A stretch of 64,000 bases of DNA. Source: Streptomyces sp. NBC_00237. Its GTDB lineage: Bacteria; Actinomycetota; Actinomycetes; Streptomycetales; Streptomycetaceae. Of the stretch, positions 7,174-15,839 are shown piece by piece. The number at the start of each line of letters is the position of its first letter. Position 1 is the first letter of the stretch. Both the position numbers and the translations under genes were made by a program. The stretch is taken from the NCBI RefSeq assembly GCF_026342435.1, contig NZ_JAPEMT010000002.1, positions 1,612,001-1,676,000 of the forward strand, in the 5' to 3' direction. The notes under the pieces were generated by a model. The model was not told where the DNA came from and ran no database searches. It saw only the letters and a list, made by a program, of their open reading frames with translations.

Positions 7174-9314
7174 TGGTCGCCTTCCTCATGCTCGTCGATG
7201 ATGCGTTGAAGTCGTTGGAGTTCATGGCGCTCACGTTCGTGGCGGATGGACGGAGCAAGAGGGTCAGCAACGGCCTCCGCGAGTTGTACTTCCTGTTGTC
7301 TGACCTCCGCGATATCGCGGTCGGTGCGGGCAAGGCATCGACAATTGGGTCGGCAGTCGTCGGTGTCCGGGGTGACCAGCGGATCGTCGATGGTTCCTCG
7401 AAGTCGGCAGGCGGCCTGGGCGGGCTCGAGAACGCAGGTCATCCCTTGTCCGTGGTGGATCTGCAAGAGCGGATTGCCGACCAGGTCGCGAGCCTGGCGC
7501 TCATTGGTCAGGACATGCCCGGCGAACTGGCGGTTGGCTGCGGCGACGCGCTGGCGGTAGGCGTCGGCTGCGGGTCCGCTGACGTGTTCGCCGTTCTCGA
7601 GGGCCTCGGCATCTTCGGCGAGGATCTCGATGCGGTAGAGCCAGTCCTCGAAGGCGTACTCGTCGGGGAAGCCGGATTCGTAGGAGCCTGCGTAGCCCTG
7701 GAGGAGCCGTGTATGCAGATGGCCGTACTGAATCGAGGCGGCCACCAGCCCGCGAGGACGGCGCCTGATGAACCAGGCCAGAGTCCTGCGAAAGCGGGAA
7801 GTCGACAGACGTCCCTGTCCCTCGCCGGGGATGAGGTCGCTCCGGCCCAGGCCCCGGCATTCAGCATTGACCCAGGCGACGAATGCGTCGACGTCCTCGG
7901 CCATCGAGTCGTCGGTGCGAGCTTCTCCCAAACGCTTGGCGCCTTTGCGCAGGTGGTAGGGCTCGATCCACCTCGGGAACAGCAGCGGGCTCGGATGTAG
8001 CCGTTCCAGTACCCGGACGGCTTGGGCGACGATCTCGATGACGACCCAGGGATCGCGGCGGAGCTCACCTGCCGGGAGCTTGTTGCCGTCCTTGTCGACG
8101 GCGTTCTTGTAGTAGAGGCCCTTCATCAACCACAGGTCGTTCTCAGCGTCATGGGCGATGCAGCCGCGTCGCAGGTTCAAGACCTCACCGGGACGAGCGC
8201 CCGAAAGGTAAGCGACGATGACGAAGCAGGCCGTGCTCAGCAGTCGGGCGAGCTTCTTGGCTTCGCGGTAGGTGATGCGCTTCTCTCGCCAAGGCCGGCC
8301 GTCGAGCCGGCCCGTGATCGGGGCGTCGAGGTAGGAGTTGTCGGCGATGGGGATGCCCGATTCGGTCGCCATCCGGCCGCTCACGGAGTGCTGGATTGCG
8401 TCCGAGCAGGACACAATCCTGCCGATGTGCCTCCAGTCGATCCTGAGGGTGCCGTCGTCCGTCAACTTGCCAGGCAGCATCCCGCCGTGCCGTCGTAGTC
8501 CGTCCAGGTAGGCGCTCATCCGTCGGTGGACATCACCGCGTGGTGGCCGCGCGTTCTGACCTGTTCGGCGACGATCCTCCGGCTGGCGCCCGTGAAGCTC
8601 CAGGTGCTCGGCGTGTGCGGCCAGGATGTCCTCGGCGAAGTCTTCAACGAACCGGATCGCCCAGACCAGCAGGTGTTGCATTGTCAGCTCGCCTATTCGA
8701 CGGGTGCGGTTGTCCCGTTCGGTGCGGACCCGTCCGAAGATCTCTCGGGAGTCCTCGCCGCCTCCGGGCGGCGTGGCGGGCAGCCTCATGCGCTCTGGCA
8801 GGAGGCTGCGGACTGACCACAGTCTTCGCACTTCGGTGACGCGCCGGTATTTGCGTTCCAGGCTGATCTGCTCGTCACCCAAGTCGGCGAGGTAGTCATC
8901 CAGCAGTGCTGAAGTGACGTGGCCGAAGGCGGTGACGTTCTGCCGGTGAAGCCAGCTCAGGAACGATTTGAACGGGTTGAAGGCTGCAAGGACTGTGCCG
9001 GGTGCGGGGCGGTTACCAGTTCCTCGGCGCATAGTCCCTGGTCTGGGATGGTTCAACAGCTGCCAGACGTAGTGCTTCGCCTCCAGCCGCAACGGTCCGG
9101 GAATGGGAGCGAAGTTCAGGCTCTTGGCCTTGGCGTGGTCCTCGAAGATCGCGGGGTCGAGATCCCAGCGGTCGTCGGCGAACCGGGACAGACGTTTGAG
9201 GTCGGTGCCTGGCCGCAGTGGGCGGTGGAGCAACACGAGAGTGTCGGGGCCGGGCCATTCTGTGCCCTCGGGGGGCACGTCCCAGTCGGCGACCAGCGGG
9301 GAAACAGCACTCAT
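7170..9314 (-). CDS. Large tyrosine recombinase of the element
   Basis: A 714-residue site-specific recombinase. The catalytic domain is in the C-terminal half: R374 (YLSGARPGEVLNL), R509 (STSRFRRTLAWF), H532 (QYGHLHTRLL) and nucleophile Y541 (QGYAGSY). The usual first histidine of the HxxR motif is serine (S506), a tolerated change in some families. The N-terminal 200 residues should be the core-binding domain. The C-terminal tail has a cysteine cluster (TCVLEPAQAACR ... DDCRPNCRCLA) that may bind zinc. It overlaps both neighbours by 4 bp. Confidence 0.85.
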   Translation of the reverse strand: MSAVSPLVADWDVPPEGTEWPGPDTLVLLHRPLRPGTDLKRLSRFADDRWDLDPAIFEDHAKAKSLNFAPIPGPLRLEAKHYVWQLLNHPRPGTMRRGTGNRPAPGTVLAAFNPFKSFLSWLHRQNVTAFGHVTSALLDDYLADLGDEQISLERKYRRVTEVRRLWSVRSLLPERMRLPATPPGGGEDSREIFGRVRTERDNRTRRIGELTMQHLLVWAIRFVEDFAEDILAAHAEHLELHGRQPEDRRRTGQNARPPRGDVHRRMSAYLDGLRRHGGMLPGKLTDDGTLRIDWRHIGRIVSCSDAIQHSVSGRMATESGIPIADNSYLDAPITGRLDGRPWREKRITYREAKKLARLLSTACFVIVAYLSGARPGEVLNLRRGCIAHDAENDLWLMKGLYYKNAVDKDGNKLPAGELRRDPWVVIEIVAQAVRVLERLHPSPLLFPRWIEPYHLRKGAKRLGEARTDDSMAEDVDAFVAWVNAECRGLGRSDLIPGEGQGRLSTSRFRRTLAWFIRRRPRGLVAASIQYGHLHTRLLQGYAGSYESGFPDEYAFEDWLYRIEILAEDAEALENGEHVSGPAADAYRQRVAAANRQFAGHVLTNERQARDLVGNPLLQIHHGQGMTCVLEPAQAACRLRGTIDDPLVTPDTDDCRPNCRCLARTDRDIAEVRQQEVQLAEAVADPLAPSIRHERERHELQRLQRIIDEHEEGDQ

Positions 9315-11191
9315 CGAAGATCAAGCTCTCTGTTCAGGAACCGTGTCACCACGGCCTGGTCGGTCTCTGTGACGTTCGCCCGGGCATCGTCGATGTCCAC
9401 CTCGTCATGCCGAGACAACAGGTCGGCGAGTTGGGTGTGCGGCAGGGCGAACCGCTGGGTCCACTGGAGCGGGGTCATCTCGGTCCGTCGTTCAGCCAGC
9501 CGGTCGTGGACCAGGACCTGAACAGGCAGGTGGCGGGGGAGAGCGCGGGCGCAAGGACAGCCCAGGCAGAGCATGAACGAAGCCCGGCAGGACTCGCCAG
9601 GTGGAGCATGCGGTCCGTTTTGGTGATCGCTGCAGGCGTTCATGACGGTGTCCAGCTCGCCGGCAATCATCCGTTTCAGCGTCACCGCGTCGATGCCGTA
9701 CTCCGCTGCGACCGTCTCGGCATCGGTGCTGGCCCGCTCGAGATCGGTGCGGGTAAGCACGGTCATCACGCCCCGGACCCGGGCTTTAGCGACTTCCTCC
9801 TGCAAAGCCGCGGCGACCACTTTTTGGTACTCGGTGAGGTTGCCGCGGTTGCGAGCCAGATAGTCGGTGGCCAGGGTCTGTTCCGTGTGGCCCACTGGAG
9901 CCTGATGAAGCTCGAGGTAAGTGAGCCGAATCAGGTCCAGTGTGACGTGCAGTTGAACCGGGCGGCCCTTCATGTCGGGCTCATCTGCCTTCAGGCCGTG
10001 CGGGACTGCCCACCGAGTGGCCCAGTCGGACGATGTCGGCTGTCTCATTCCCCGCCCGGCTCCGCGACCGCCACTAACGTTCCATCCGATCAGCAGTCGA
10101 TCGCTGCCGGCCAGTTCCCGGGACCGGGAGGTCAGTTCGTGCAGTAGCGCATAGAGCCCGAACGGGGTGTGCAGCTCGTCGCGGGCCGAGATGTTCTCCA
10201 GGTCAGCGGGGATGCTGATCCAGTCCGGCAGGTCACTCAAGGCCAGGTTCATGTGGGCCCTCCGCCCACGTCTGGGTTTGTGCGTCTCCAAGATCGCTGT
10301 CGGGGTCTGGCCGGTGTAGCCGTCGGCCCGGTGATGGACCGCCGGGGTCTTCAAGATCACGCTCTTGTTCTGCCCGGTCATGGCGGCCAGCAGGACAGCA
10401 CCGGCCGTGACCTCCATGCCGGTCGGGTGCAGCCAGGGCACGATCTGTTCAACTCGGCCGTAGTCCAAGACCCACTCGCGGACGACTTCAGACCCGCCGT
10501 GAACGCCGCTTGCACGGCGCCGGCGCGGGACGTCTCCGAAGCGGTCGACCCAATCCAGCAGTTCCAGGCGCCGGCTCTTGCCGGAGCTCAGCTCGCCTTG
10601 CCGGAACCGAGCCAGGGCCTCGCGGTTCTCACGGATCCGGGCAGCCGCGAGACGAAGGTCGGCGCGGGCGGCGTCGGCGATGCGTTTGAGCTCGTGCTGG
10701 CTGTAGCTCTTCTTCGGCTCTTTGGACGGCTGACGGCGCGGGCTTCTCTCGCGCAGCTTGGCCAGCATCGCATCGGACAAGCCCTCGGCATGCTTCAGCA
10801 GCAGCTTGAGGCAGGCCAGTTCCCGCGCAGCCACATGGGTCTCGTCCTTGCGTTTGTCGAAGAACCCATCCAGGTGCGCGGGCTGCAGATGGACGAGCTC
10901 AGTCGGCGGCCAGGCCAGCGTGGCCAGGTAACGGGTGAAGAACCTCGCCGCTTTGTAAGGCTTGTCGGTCGAGTGCAGTGACGTGAGACCAGAGCCAGGA
11001 GCGGTGCGGCGGCTGAAGGCCTCCGCGAGACCCTGTCGCAGTCCCGGGGCGACCAGCAGGCCATCGAAGGGGTAGTCACGTGATTCGGTGCCGTCCTCAG
11101 CGAAGCACCGCACGACCAGGCCCTCCATGAGGCCATGGGCGGTTCTGCCACCCTGGCCTGGCAGGTTGGCCCGCCTGCCGCGAGGGCTCAT
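9311..11191 (-). CDS. Degenerate tyrosine-recombinase-like protein of the element
   Basis: A 626-residue protein, the second gene of the operon. The region around residues 415-444 looks like the end of a tyrosine recombinase: DLIRLT (R422), VGHTEQTL (H435) and DYL (Y444). The first catalytic arginine is missing, since the expected place reads AAMTGQNKSVIL (about 271-280), and the HxxR histidine is aspartate (D419). It may therefore be structural rather than catalytic. Near residue 540-570 there is a cysteine group (CRASFMLCLGCPCARA) that could bind zinc. Identification rests on these motifs and the operon. Confidence 0.7.
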   Translation of the reverse strand: MSPRGRRANLPGQGGRTAHGLMEGLVVRCFAEDGTESRDYPFDGLLVAPGLRQGLAEAFSRRTAPGSGLTSLHSTDKPYKAARFFTRYLATLAWPPTELVHLQPAHLDGFFDKRKDETHVAARELACLKLLLKHAEGLSDAMLAKLRERSPRRQPSKEPKKSYSQHELKRIADAARADLRLAAARIRENREALARFRQGELSSGKSRRLELLDWVDRFGDVPRRRRASGVHGGSEVVREWVLDYGRVEQIVPWLHPTGMEVTAGAVLLAAMTGQNKSVILKTPAVHHRADGYTGQTPTAILETHKPRRGRRAHMNLALSDLPDWISIPADLENISARDELHTPFGLYALLHELTSRSRELAGSDRLLIGWNVSGGRGAGRGMRQPTSSDWATRWAVPHGLKADEPDMKGRPVQLHVTLDLIRLTYLELHQAPVGHTEQTLATDYLARNRGNLTEYQKVVAAALQEEVAKARVRGVMTVLTRTDLERASTDAETVAAEYGIDAVTLKRMIAGELDTVMNACSDHQNGPHAPPGESCRASFMLCLGCPCARALPRHLPVQVLVHDRLAERRTEMTPLQWTQRFALPHTQLADLLSRHDEVDIDDARANVTETDQAVVTRFLNRELDLR

Positions 11192-12666
11192 CTAGTCACC
11201 GCCAGCGGGTCGGTGCGGACCCGGGGATGCCTGGCGAACACGTCGGCCATGAACTTGCCCACGGGGAAGCCTTCCGCGTGGGCAAGCAGCACCTCGACCT
11301 GGAGGTTCCTGAAGGGGCCAAGGTAGACCTCTTTCGTGGTCTCCACCCGCAGGTGCCCGAGCATCGTCTGCACCAGGTGCCAGTGGTCGCCGAACTGTTC
11401 CCGGAAGTCCTGGCTCTCCTCCTCCGTCAGGTGCCCCAGCCGCTGGGCCCAGATGAGCTTGCCGACGGAGAACCACCGCAGGGCAAAGGAGTGCCGGTGC
11501 ATGTGGGCGGTGCAGGAGAAGTTCTCCAGCCCGAGATCCTCGATCCGCGTGTTGGCCGCTTCGAAGGTGTGGTGCCAGCTATGTGCGTCGCGCGGCAGTC
11601 CGTCCTCGTTGAGCCACAACGACAGCGGTTCCAGGCCCTGCGGCGTCTCCGTGAACAGCCGTTTCCTGATCTGCGGCGGGAGGTCGTTCCACGGTTTCTC
11701 GACCGTGCCGCCCTTCTCGTCCGGCAGGTGGACGCCCTTGCCCTTGCCGGACAGCTGAACCACCCGGAGCCCGCGAACGGACTCGTAGAGACCCGATTCC
11801 TGAGCTCTTCGAACCGCTCGGGCGCGTGCCCCCTCGCGATAACCGTGGGCTCCGGCCGCCACCGACCGCGGCATCCAATAGGTGTAGCCGTTCTCGCGCT
11901 TGGCGCACTGATCAGCCAGCTCACAGGTGAAATACCCGCGGCCCGGCGCCATGCGGGGCAGCTCGGGCAGGAGCACGCTCGACCAGGACGTCAGCCGCAG
12001 ACCGGTGCCGTAGAGCCCGTCCACGAACGCACCGTCGCGTTGGTCATTGCGGCCCCGCCACCGACGGTCCCGACGGCCGTCCAGTCCACGTCCCCGAACC
12101 CCCAGGTCACGCCACCGCCGGATCGCGGCCGGGTCGAGCCACTTCACGTTGTCCTGCCGCCGTCCGCGCTCGTACTCCAACTCGTCGAAGGGGTCGACGA
12201 CCTGGTAGCGCTTGCCCGCCCACTTGTAGAACTTCTTGCAGCCGGCGACGTCCTTCGCGAACGACGACTTCCGCACCCGTTCCTCGTTCCTCGGGTCGGT
12301 CAGCCGCCAGAACTGGAACTCCGTTGCATCGTCCTCGGTCGCATCCCACCAGCCCCGGCCCAGCACCAGCAGGAAGTTCAGCCACAGCGCCAGGGAGTAC
12401 GCGTAGTCCCGGTTCGTCAGATCGGACCGGTTCCTCATCGTCGGGGACGCGAAGAACGCGTTCACCCTCAGATCGGGCAGACCATCGGGACCGAGCAGGA
12501 ACCGTTGCCCGTGCCGCCCGCCGAGCTTCTCTATCCACGTACGCAGGTCCGGCGCGTACAGAGATAAGTGCTCAGGGAGCGCACGCGCTGGACGCTCCAA
12601 GTCGTACCGATACACCTGCCAACCAACGGAGTTGGCGACCACTTCACTCTCTTCAGCCACAAGCAT
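11188..12666 (-). CDS. Tyrosine recombinase of the element (first gene)
   Basis: A 492-residue integrase with the full catalytic set: R224 (GTGLRLTSW), H388 and R391 (HMHRHSFALRW), H438 (MLGHLRVETT) and Y448 (KEVYLG). An N-terminal SAM-like core-binding domain covers about 65-150 (NRDYAYSLALWLNFLLVLG). The ATG at 12666 lies only 33 bp from the core, so transcription must start inside the element end or in dprA. It is the most canonical of the three recombinases and resembles TnpA in position. Confidence 0.87.
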   Translation of the reverse strand: MLVAEESEVVANSVGWQVYRYDLERPARALPEHLSLYAPDLRTWIEKLGGRHGQRFLLGPDGLPDLRVNAFFASPTMRNRSDLTNRDYAYSLALWLNFLLVLGRGWWDATEDDATEFQFWRLTDPRNEERVRKSSFAKDVAGCKKFYKWAGKRYQVVDPFDELEYERGRRQDNVKWLDPAAIRRWRDLGVRGRGLDGRRDRRWRGRNDQRDGAFVDGLYGTGLRLTSWSSVLLPELPRMAPGRGYFTCELADQCAKRENGYTYWMPRSVAAGAHGYREGARARAVRRAQESGLYESVRGLRVVQLSGKGKGVHLPDEKGGTVEKPWNDLPPQIRKRLFTETPQGLEPLSLWLNEDGLPRDAHSWHHTFEAANTRIEDLGLENFSCTAHMHRHSFALRWFSVGKLIWAQRLGHLTEEESQDFREQFGDHWHLVQTMLGHLRVETTKEVYLGPFRNLQVEVLLAHAEGFPVGKFMADVFARHPRVRTDPLAVTR

Positions 12667-12690
12667 GCAACTACTACAACAGCTTTATGG

Positions 12691-13281
12691 CTATAGAACG
12701 AAGGCGGCCCCCGACACCACCACCCAGCCGCGTTCCGCGAGGCCCGCGCCGAGGGTGGTCGCCATGTGCGCCCCGTACGGAGTGCAGGCGCGGGCGCCCA
12801 CGACGGCGACGGAGCGCAGGGCCCACATCCGCAGGTTCGGGCGGCCCCTGACCCACAGTCCGACCGGCCGGGCGTCCCCCAGGTCGTCGAGCTGCCTCGG
12901 CCACTCCCCGTCGCCGGGACAGACCAGACGCCCGCCGACGGAGGCCGCCGCCTCCTCGTAGCGTCGCGGGTCGACCGCGGCGGCCCGGCTGCGGTAGCCG
13001 TCGAGCCGTTTCGCGCCGGCTCCGGTCAGGGCCTCGTCGGGCCAGGGCACGGAGGCGGTCAGCCGTCTCAGCACCTCGACGGGGCCGTGCTCGCGCAGCC
13101 AGCGTCCGCCGGTCTCGTCACCGGGCTCGATGATCCCGGTGAGGGCGGCCCGCGCGGCCCGCTCCTGCGCGTCCACCCGGGCCGCCGGCTCCTCCCCGCC
13201 CGCCCGTACCGTCCCCTCCGCTTCCGGTGTCTGTGGCCCGGCCGCCTCCGGCCCGGCCGCCCCGTCGTTCCCCGGGTTCAC
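12691..13281 (-). pseudogene. dprA: dprA, 5' fragment
   Basis: The N-terminal 196 codons of DprA: a Pro/Ala-rich leader, a SAM-like domain, then the start of the Rossmann fold (VAVVGARACTPYGAHMA ... VVSGAAF). At the insertion the frame runs into element DNA and stops two codons later (GTT CTA TAG, end 12691), just before the GID half of the nucleotide-binding signature. The GTG start at 13281 overlaps the comM stop by 4 bp. The fragment lacks the DNA-binding core, so DprA activity is presumably lost unless the element excises. Confidence 0.92.
12699..12704. repeat. Right attachment core of the dprA-inserted element
   Basis: CGAAGG, identical to 6608-6613. In the dprA sense it reads GCC GCC TTC G, the last original bases before the element begins. 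The distance between cores is 6091 bp. Confidence 0.85.
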
Positions 13282-14918
13282 GTCACTCCCCCGCCCACCA
13301 GGACCGCAGGGACCACCCCTTGCGGTCTGACCGCGCCCCGGTCGACCCCGGTGCGCATCTGGAGGGCCAGTCCCAGGTCGTTGCGGTCGGGCCGGTCGTG
13401 GCCGTGCAGATCGGCGATGGTCCAGGCGACGCGCAGCACCCGGTCGAACCCCCGGGCGGTGAGCAGCCCCCGCTCCATGTCCCGCTCGGCGGCGCCGAGC
13501 GCCTCGGGGGCCGACACCCAGCGGGTCCGCAGTTCGTGGCCCGGCACCTCGCTGTTGTTGGTCCAGGGGGTGCCCTCCAGCCGTGCGGCGGCCCGCTGTC
13601 TGGCGGCGCGCACCCGCTCGGCGACCGTCTCGGTGGACTCGCCCCGGCCCCCCTGGTCCATCAGGTCCGCCCGCATCACGGCCTCGACCCTGACCCTGAG
13701 GTCGATCCGGTCGATGAGCGGCCCGGACAGCCTCGCCTGGTAGCGCCGGACCGTCGCGGAACCGCAGTCGCACACCGCGTCCTTCTGCCCGTGCCGCCCG
13801 CAGGGGCACGGGTTCGCGGCCAGCACCATCTGGAAGCGGGCGGGCAGCCGCACCACCCCGGCACTGCGGGCCACCACCACGTGCCCCGACTCCAGCGGCT
13901 GGCGCAGCGAGTCGAGCGCCTTGGCCGTGAACTCCGGGGCCTCGTCCATGAAGAGCATCCCTCGGTGGGCGAGCGACACCGCGCCGGGGCGAGGGAATCC
14001 GTTGCCGCCGCCGATGAGGGACTGCATGGTCGCGGAGTGGTGGGGCGCGCAGTAGGGCGCCCGGGTGACCAGGGGTTCGCCGGGCGGGAGGATCCCGGCG
14101 ACCGAGTGCACGGCGGTGACTTCGAGGGACTCCTGCCGGGTGAGCGGCGGCAGGAGACCGCGGAGCCGTTCCGCGAGCATGGTCTTGCCCGCGCCCGGCG
14201 GCCCGTGCAGCAGCAGGTGGTGTCCGCCCGCCGCGGCGACCTCCAGCGCGAAGCGGGCCGGCTCCTGACCGCTCACGTCCGCGAGGTCGGCCAGCTCGTC
14301 GCCGCCGCAGGACAGTCCGGTGCCCGCTCCCGCGCCGGGCACCATGAGCCCGGCCAGCATGGCGTCGGGCCTGCCCTCCTCCGCGGGTTCCTCCTCGGGC
14401 ACCTCCTCCCCGGCGAGTACCGCGATGACCTGGCGCAGGCTGCGTACGCCGAGGACCGAGATGCCCGGCACCAGCGCGGCCTCCGCCGCGCACTGTTCGG
14501 GCACGACCACCTGGCGGTAACCCGCCTCGGCGGCGGCGAGCACCGCCGGGAGGATCCCGCGCACCGGTCGGACCCGGCCGTCGAGGCCCAGTTCGCCGAT
14601 CACCACCAGGTCGGCGATCTCCCGGGGATCGATCCGTTCGGCCGCCCCGAGCACGGCCACCGCGACGGCGAGGTCGAACCCCGACCCGCCCTTGGGCACC
14701 GATGCCGGGCTGAGCCCCACCGTGAGCTTCTTCTGCGGCCAGCCGACACCGGAGTTGACCACCGCGGCCCGCACCCGGTCCCGGCTCTCCACCAGGCTCT
14801 TGTCCGGCAGGCCCACCAGGGCGAAGGCCGCCACACCCGGTTCCAGGTCGGCCTGCACCTCGACGACCACGCCTTCGACGCCGACCAGCGCCACCGAGCA
14901 CGTACGCGCGAATCCCAT
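13278..14918 (-). CDS. comM: ComM/YifB-family Mg-chelatase-like AAA ATPase
   Basis: A 546-residue ring helicase-like ATPase; ComM drives branch migration during integration of transforming DNA in other bacteria. The N-terminal Lon-protease-like domain (1-170) is followed by Walker A GPPGAGKT, Walker B GMLFMDE, and a C-terminal Mg-chelatase domain. A cysteine-rich insert (NPCPCGRHG, VCDCG) is typical. The ATG at 14918 overlaps the yraN stop by one base (TGATG), and its own stop overlaps the dprA GTG by four, so yraN-comM-dprA is one translationally coupled unit whose last gene is broken. Confidence 0.93.
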   Translation of the reverse strand: MGFARTCSVALVGVEGVVVEVQADLEPGVAAFALVGLPDKSLVESRDRVRAAVVNSGVGWPQKKLTVGLSPASVPKGGSGFDLAVAVAVLGAAERIDPREIADLVVIGELGLDGRVRPVRGILPAVLAAAEAGYRQVVVPEQCAAEAALVPGISVLGVRSLRQVIAVLAGEEVPEEEPAEEGRPDAMLAGLMVPGAGAGTGLSCGGDELADLADVSGQEPARFALEVAAAGGHHLLLHGPPGAGKTMLAERLRGLLPPLTRQESLEVTAVHSVAGILPPGEPLVTRAPYCAPHHSATMQSLIGGGNGFPRPGAVSLAHRGMLFMDEAPEFTAKALDSLRQPLESGHVVVARSAGVVRLPARFQMVLAANPCPCGRHGQKDAVCDCGSATVRRYQARLSGPLIDRIDLRVRVEAVMRADLMDQGGRGESTETVAERVRAARQRAAARLEGTPWTNNSEVPGHELRTRWVSAPEALGAAERDMERGLLTARGFDRVLRVAWTIADLHGHDRPDRNDLGLALQMRTGVDRGAVRPQGVVPAVLVGGGVT

Positions 14919-15349
14919 CAGGCCACCCCCCGCACGTGTTCCACGACGGGAGCCCCGCGCCGGGGCAGGGTGACGCCCACGACGTCGATCCGGGCACCTC
15001 CCGGGGGCGGGCCGCCGTGCTCGTGCAGCCAGAGCTCGGCGAGGGTGTGCAGGCGTCGGGCCTTTTCGGCGGTGACGCCTTCCATGGGTTGCTGGAAGGC
15101 GCCGGTCCGCCGGGTCTTGACCTCGCAGACGACGAGCGCGTCGCCGTCGCGGGCCACGATGTCGATCTCTCCCGTCCGGCAGCGCCAGTTGCGCTCCAGG
15201 ACGGTCATTCCGGCCTCGGTCAGACGCCGGACGGCGAGGTCCTCGCCGTACCGGCCGAGACCTCCGCGTGCGCTCTTGGGGGATCGTTCGTTCAGGGGTC
15301 GTTCGTTGAGGGGTCGTTCGCTGGCGGGCTGTGTGTTCTTCGCGTTCAT
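14918..15349 (-). CDS. YraN-family (UPF0102) nuclease-fold protein
   Basis: A 143-residue protein. The core has the endonuclease-like motif GEIDIVARDG then VVCEVKTRRTG, with acidic and lysine residues placed as in restriction-like nucleases; the biological role is unsettled. The ATG at 15349 has GGAGG eight bases upstream. Residues 7-22 carry a short duplication (PLNER PLNER) from a 15-bp direct repeat. It starts the yraN-comM-dprA cluster. Confidence 0.88.
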   Translation of the reverse strand: MNAKNTQPASERPLNERPLNERSPKSARGGLGRYGEDLAVRRLTEAGMTVLERNWRCRTGEIDIVARDGDALVVCEVKTRRTGAFQQPMEGVTAEKARRLHTLAELWLHEHGGPPPGGARIDVVGVTLPRRGAPVVEHVRGVA

Positions 15350-15405
15350 TCGGTTCCACCTCCGGAACCGAATGTGACGCAATCCCCGCGAACTAGTGGA
15401 TCTTG

Positions 15406-15430
15406 GTGGACAACGGGGTCGTTGTGGAAA
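15406..15430. promoter_or_regulatory. Two DnaA-box-like sites upstream of yraN
   Basis: GGTGGACAA (15406-15414, complement TTGTCCACC) and TTGTGGAAA (15422-15430) lie 57-81 bp upstream of the yraN start. Each is one or two bases from the Streptomyces DnaA-box consensus. Their pairing is suggestive only. Confidence 0.3.
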
Positions 15431-15475
15431 ACTCCGTCACCCGGAAGTGTCCGGATCAGCCACGATCAACCGTGA

Positions 15476-15784
15476 TCAGCTCCCCGGCAGCTCCAGATCG
15501 CTCTTGTTGAGCTCTTCCACGTTCACGTCCTTGAACGTGAGCACCCGCACCTGCTTGACGAACCTGGCGGGCCGGTACATGTCCCAGACCCACGCGTCCG
15601 CCATCGATACTTCGAAAAACACCTCGCCCTGGACCGAGTGCACTTGCATCTCGTAGTCGTTGGTGAGGTAGAAGCGCCGTTCGGTCTCGATCACATATTT
15701 GAACAGACCGACGACATCGCGGTACTCCCGGTAGAGCTTCAGCTCCATCTCGGTCTCGTACTTTTCGAGGTCCTCGGCGCTCAT
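15476..15784 (-). CDS. DUF2469 family protein
   Basis: A 102-residue protein conserved across actinobacteria, function unknown. The sequence MSAEDLEKYETEMELKLYRE, then VETERRFYLTNDYE and VWDMYRPARFVKQVRVLTF, is nearly invariant in the group. It is acidic with no membrane segment. It lies between the NUDIX gene and yraN, its standard place in Streptomyces. Start ATG at 15784. Confidence 0.9.
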   Translation of the reverse strand: MSAEDLEKYETEMELKLYREYRDVVGLFKYVIETERRFYLTNDYEMQVHSVQGEVFFEVSMADAWVWDMYRPARFVKQVRVLTFKDVNVEELNKSDLELPGS

Positions 15785-15839
15785 GGCATGTTCCCCTTCA
15801 GCCGTGCGTCCCCCTATTGTGCGCCAGCCCCGTACGCCC

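Larger units (their letters stand above)
6608..12704 (-). mobile_element. Tn554-like recombinase-only element inserted in dprA
   Basis: A 6.09-kb element flanked by a directly repeated 6-bp core CGAAGG (6608-6613 and 12699-12704). It holds only four genes, all on the minus strand and linked by ATGA overlaps: three large tyrosine-recombinase-type proteins and a small coiled-coil protein. This resembles tnpA-tnpB-tnpC of Tn554-like transposons with one more recombinase gene. No resistance, metabolic or defence cargo is present; only about 125 bp at the left and 32 bp at the right are non-coding. Nine-base direct repeats CAACAGCTT (6703-6711 and 12677-12685) and CTGTTGT in inverted orientation 17-19 bp inside each core are candidate recombinase arm sites. 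The exact core comparison and the restored dprA frame make the boundaries firm. Confidence 0.9.

Noticed and set aside
14918..14960. Repeat-like sequence ccccccgcacgtgttcc in the yraN/comM region
   Set aside because: It resembles half of an array repeat but has no matching second half and lies in coding sequence.
12691..14997. A 768-codon ORF ending with the dprA fragment
   Set aside because: Its first two thirds are a shadow frame of comM. The real dprA begins at the GTG at 13281, overlapping the comM stop.
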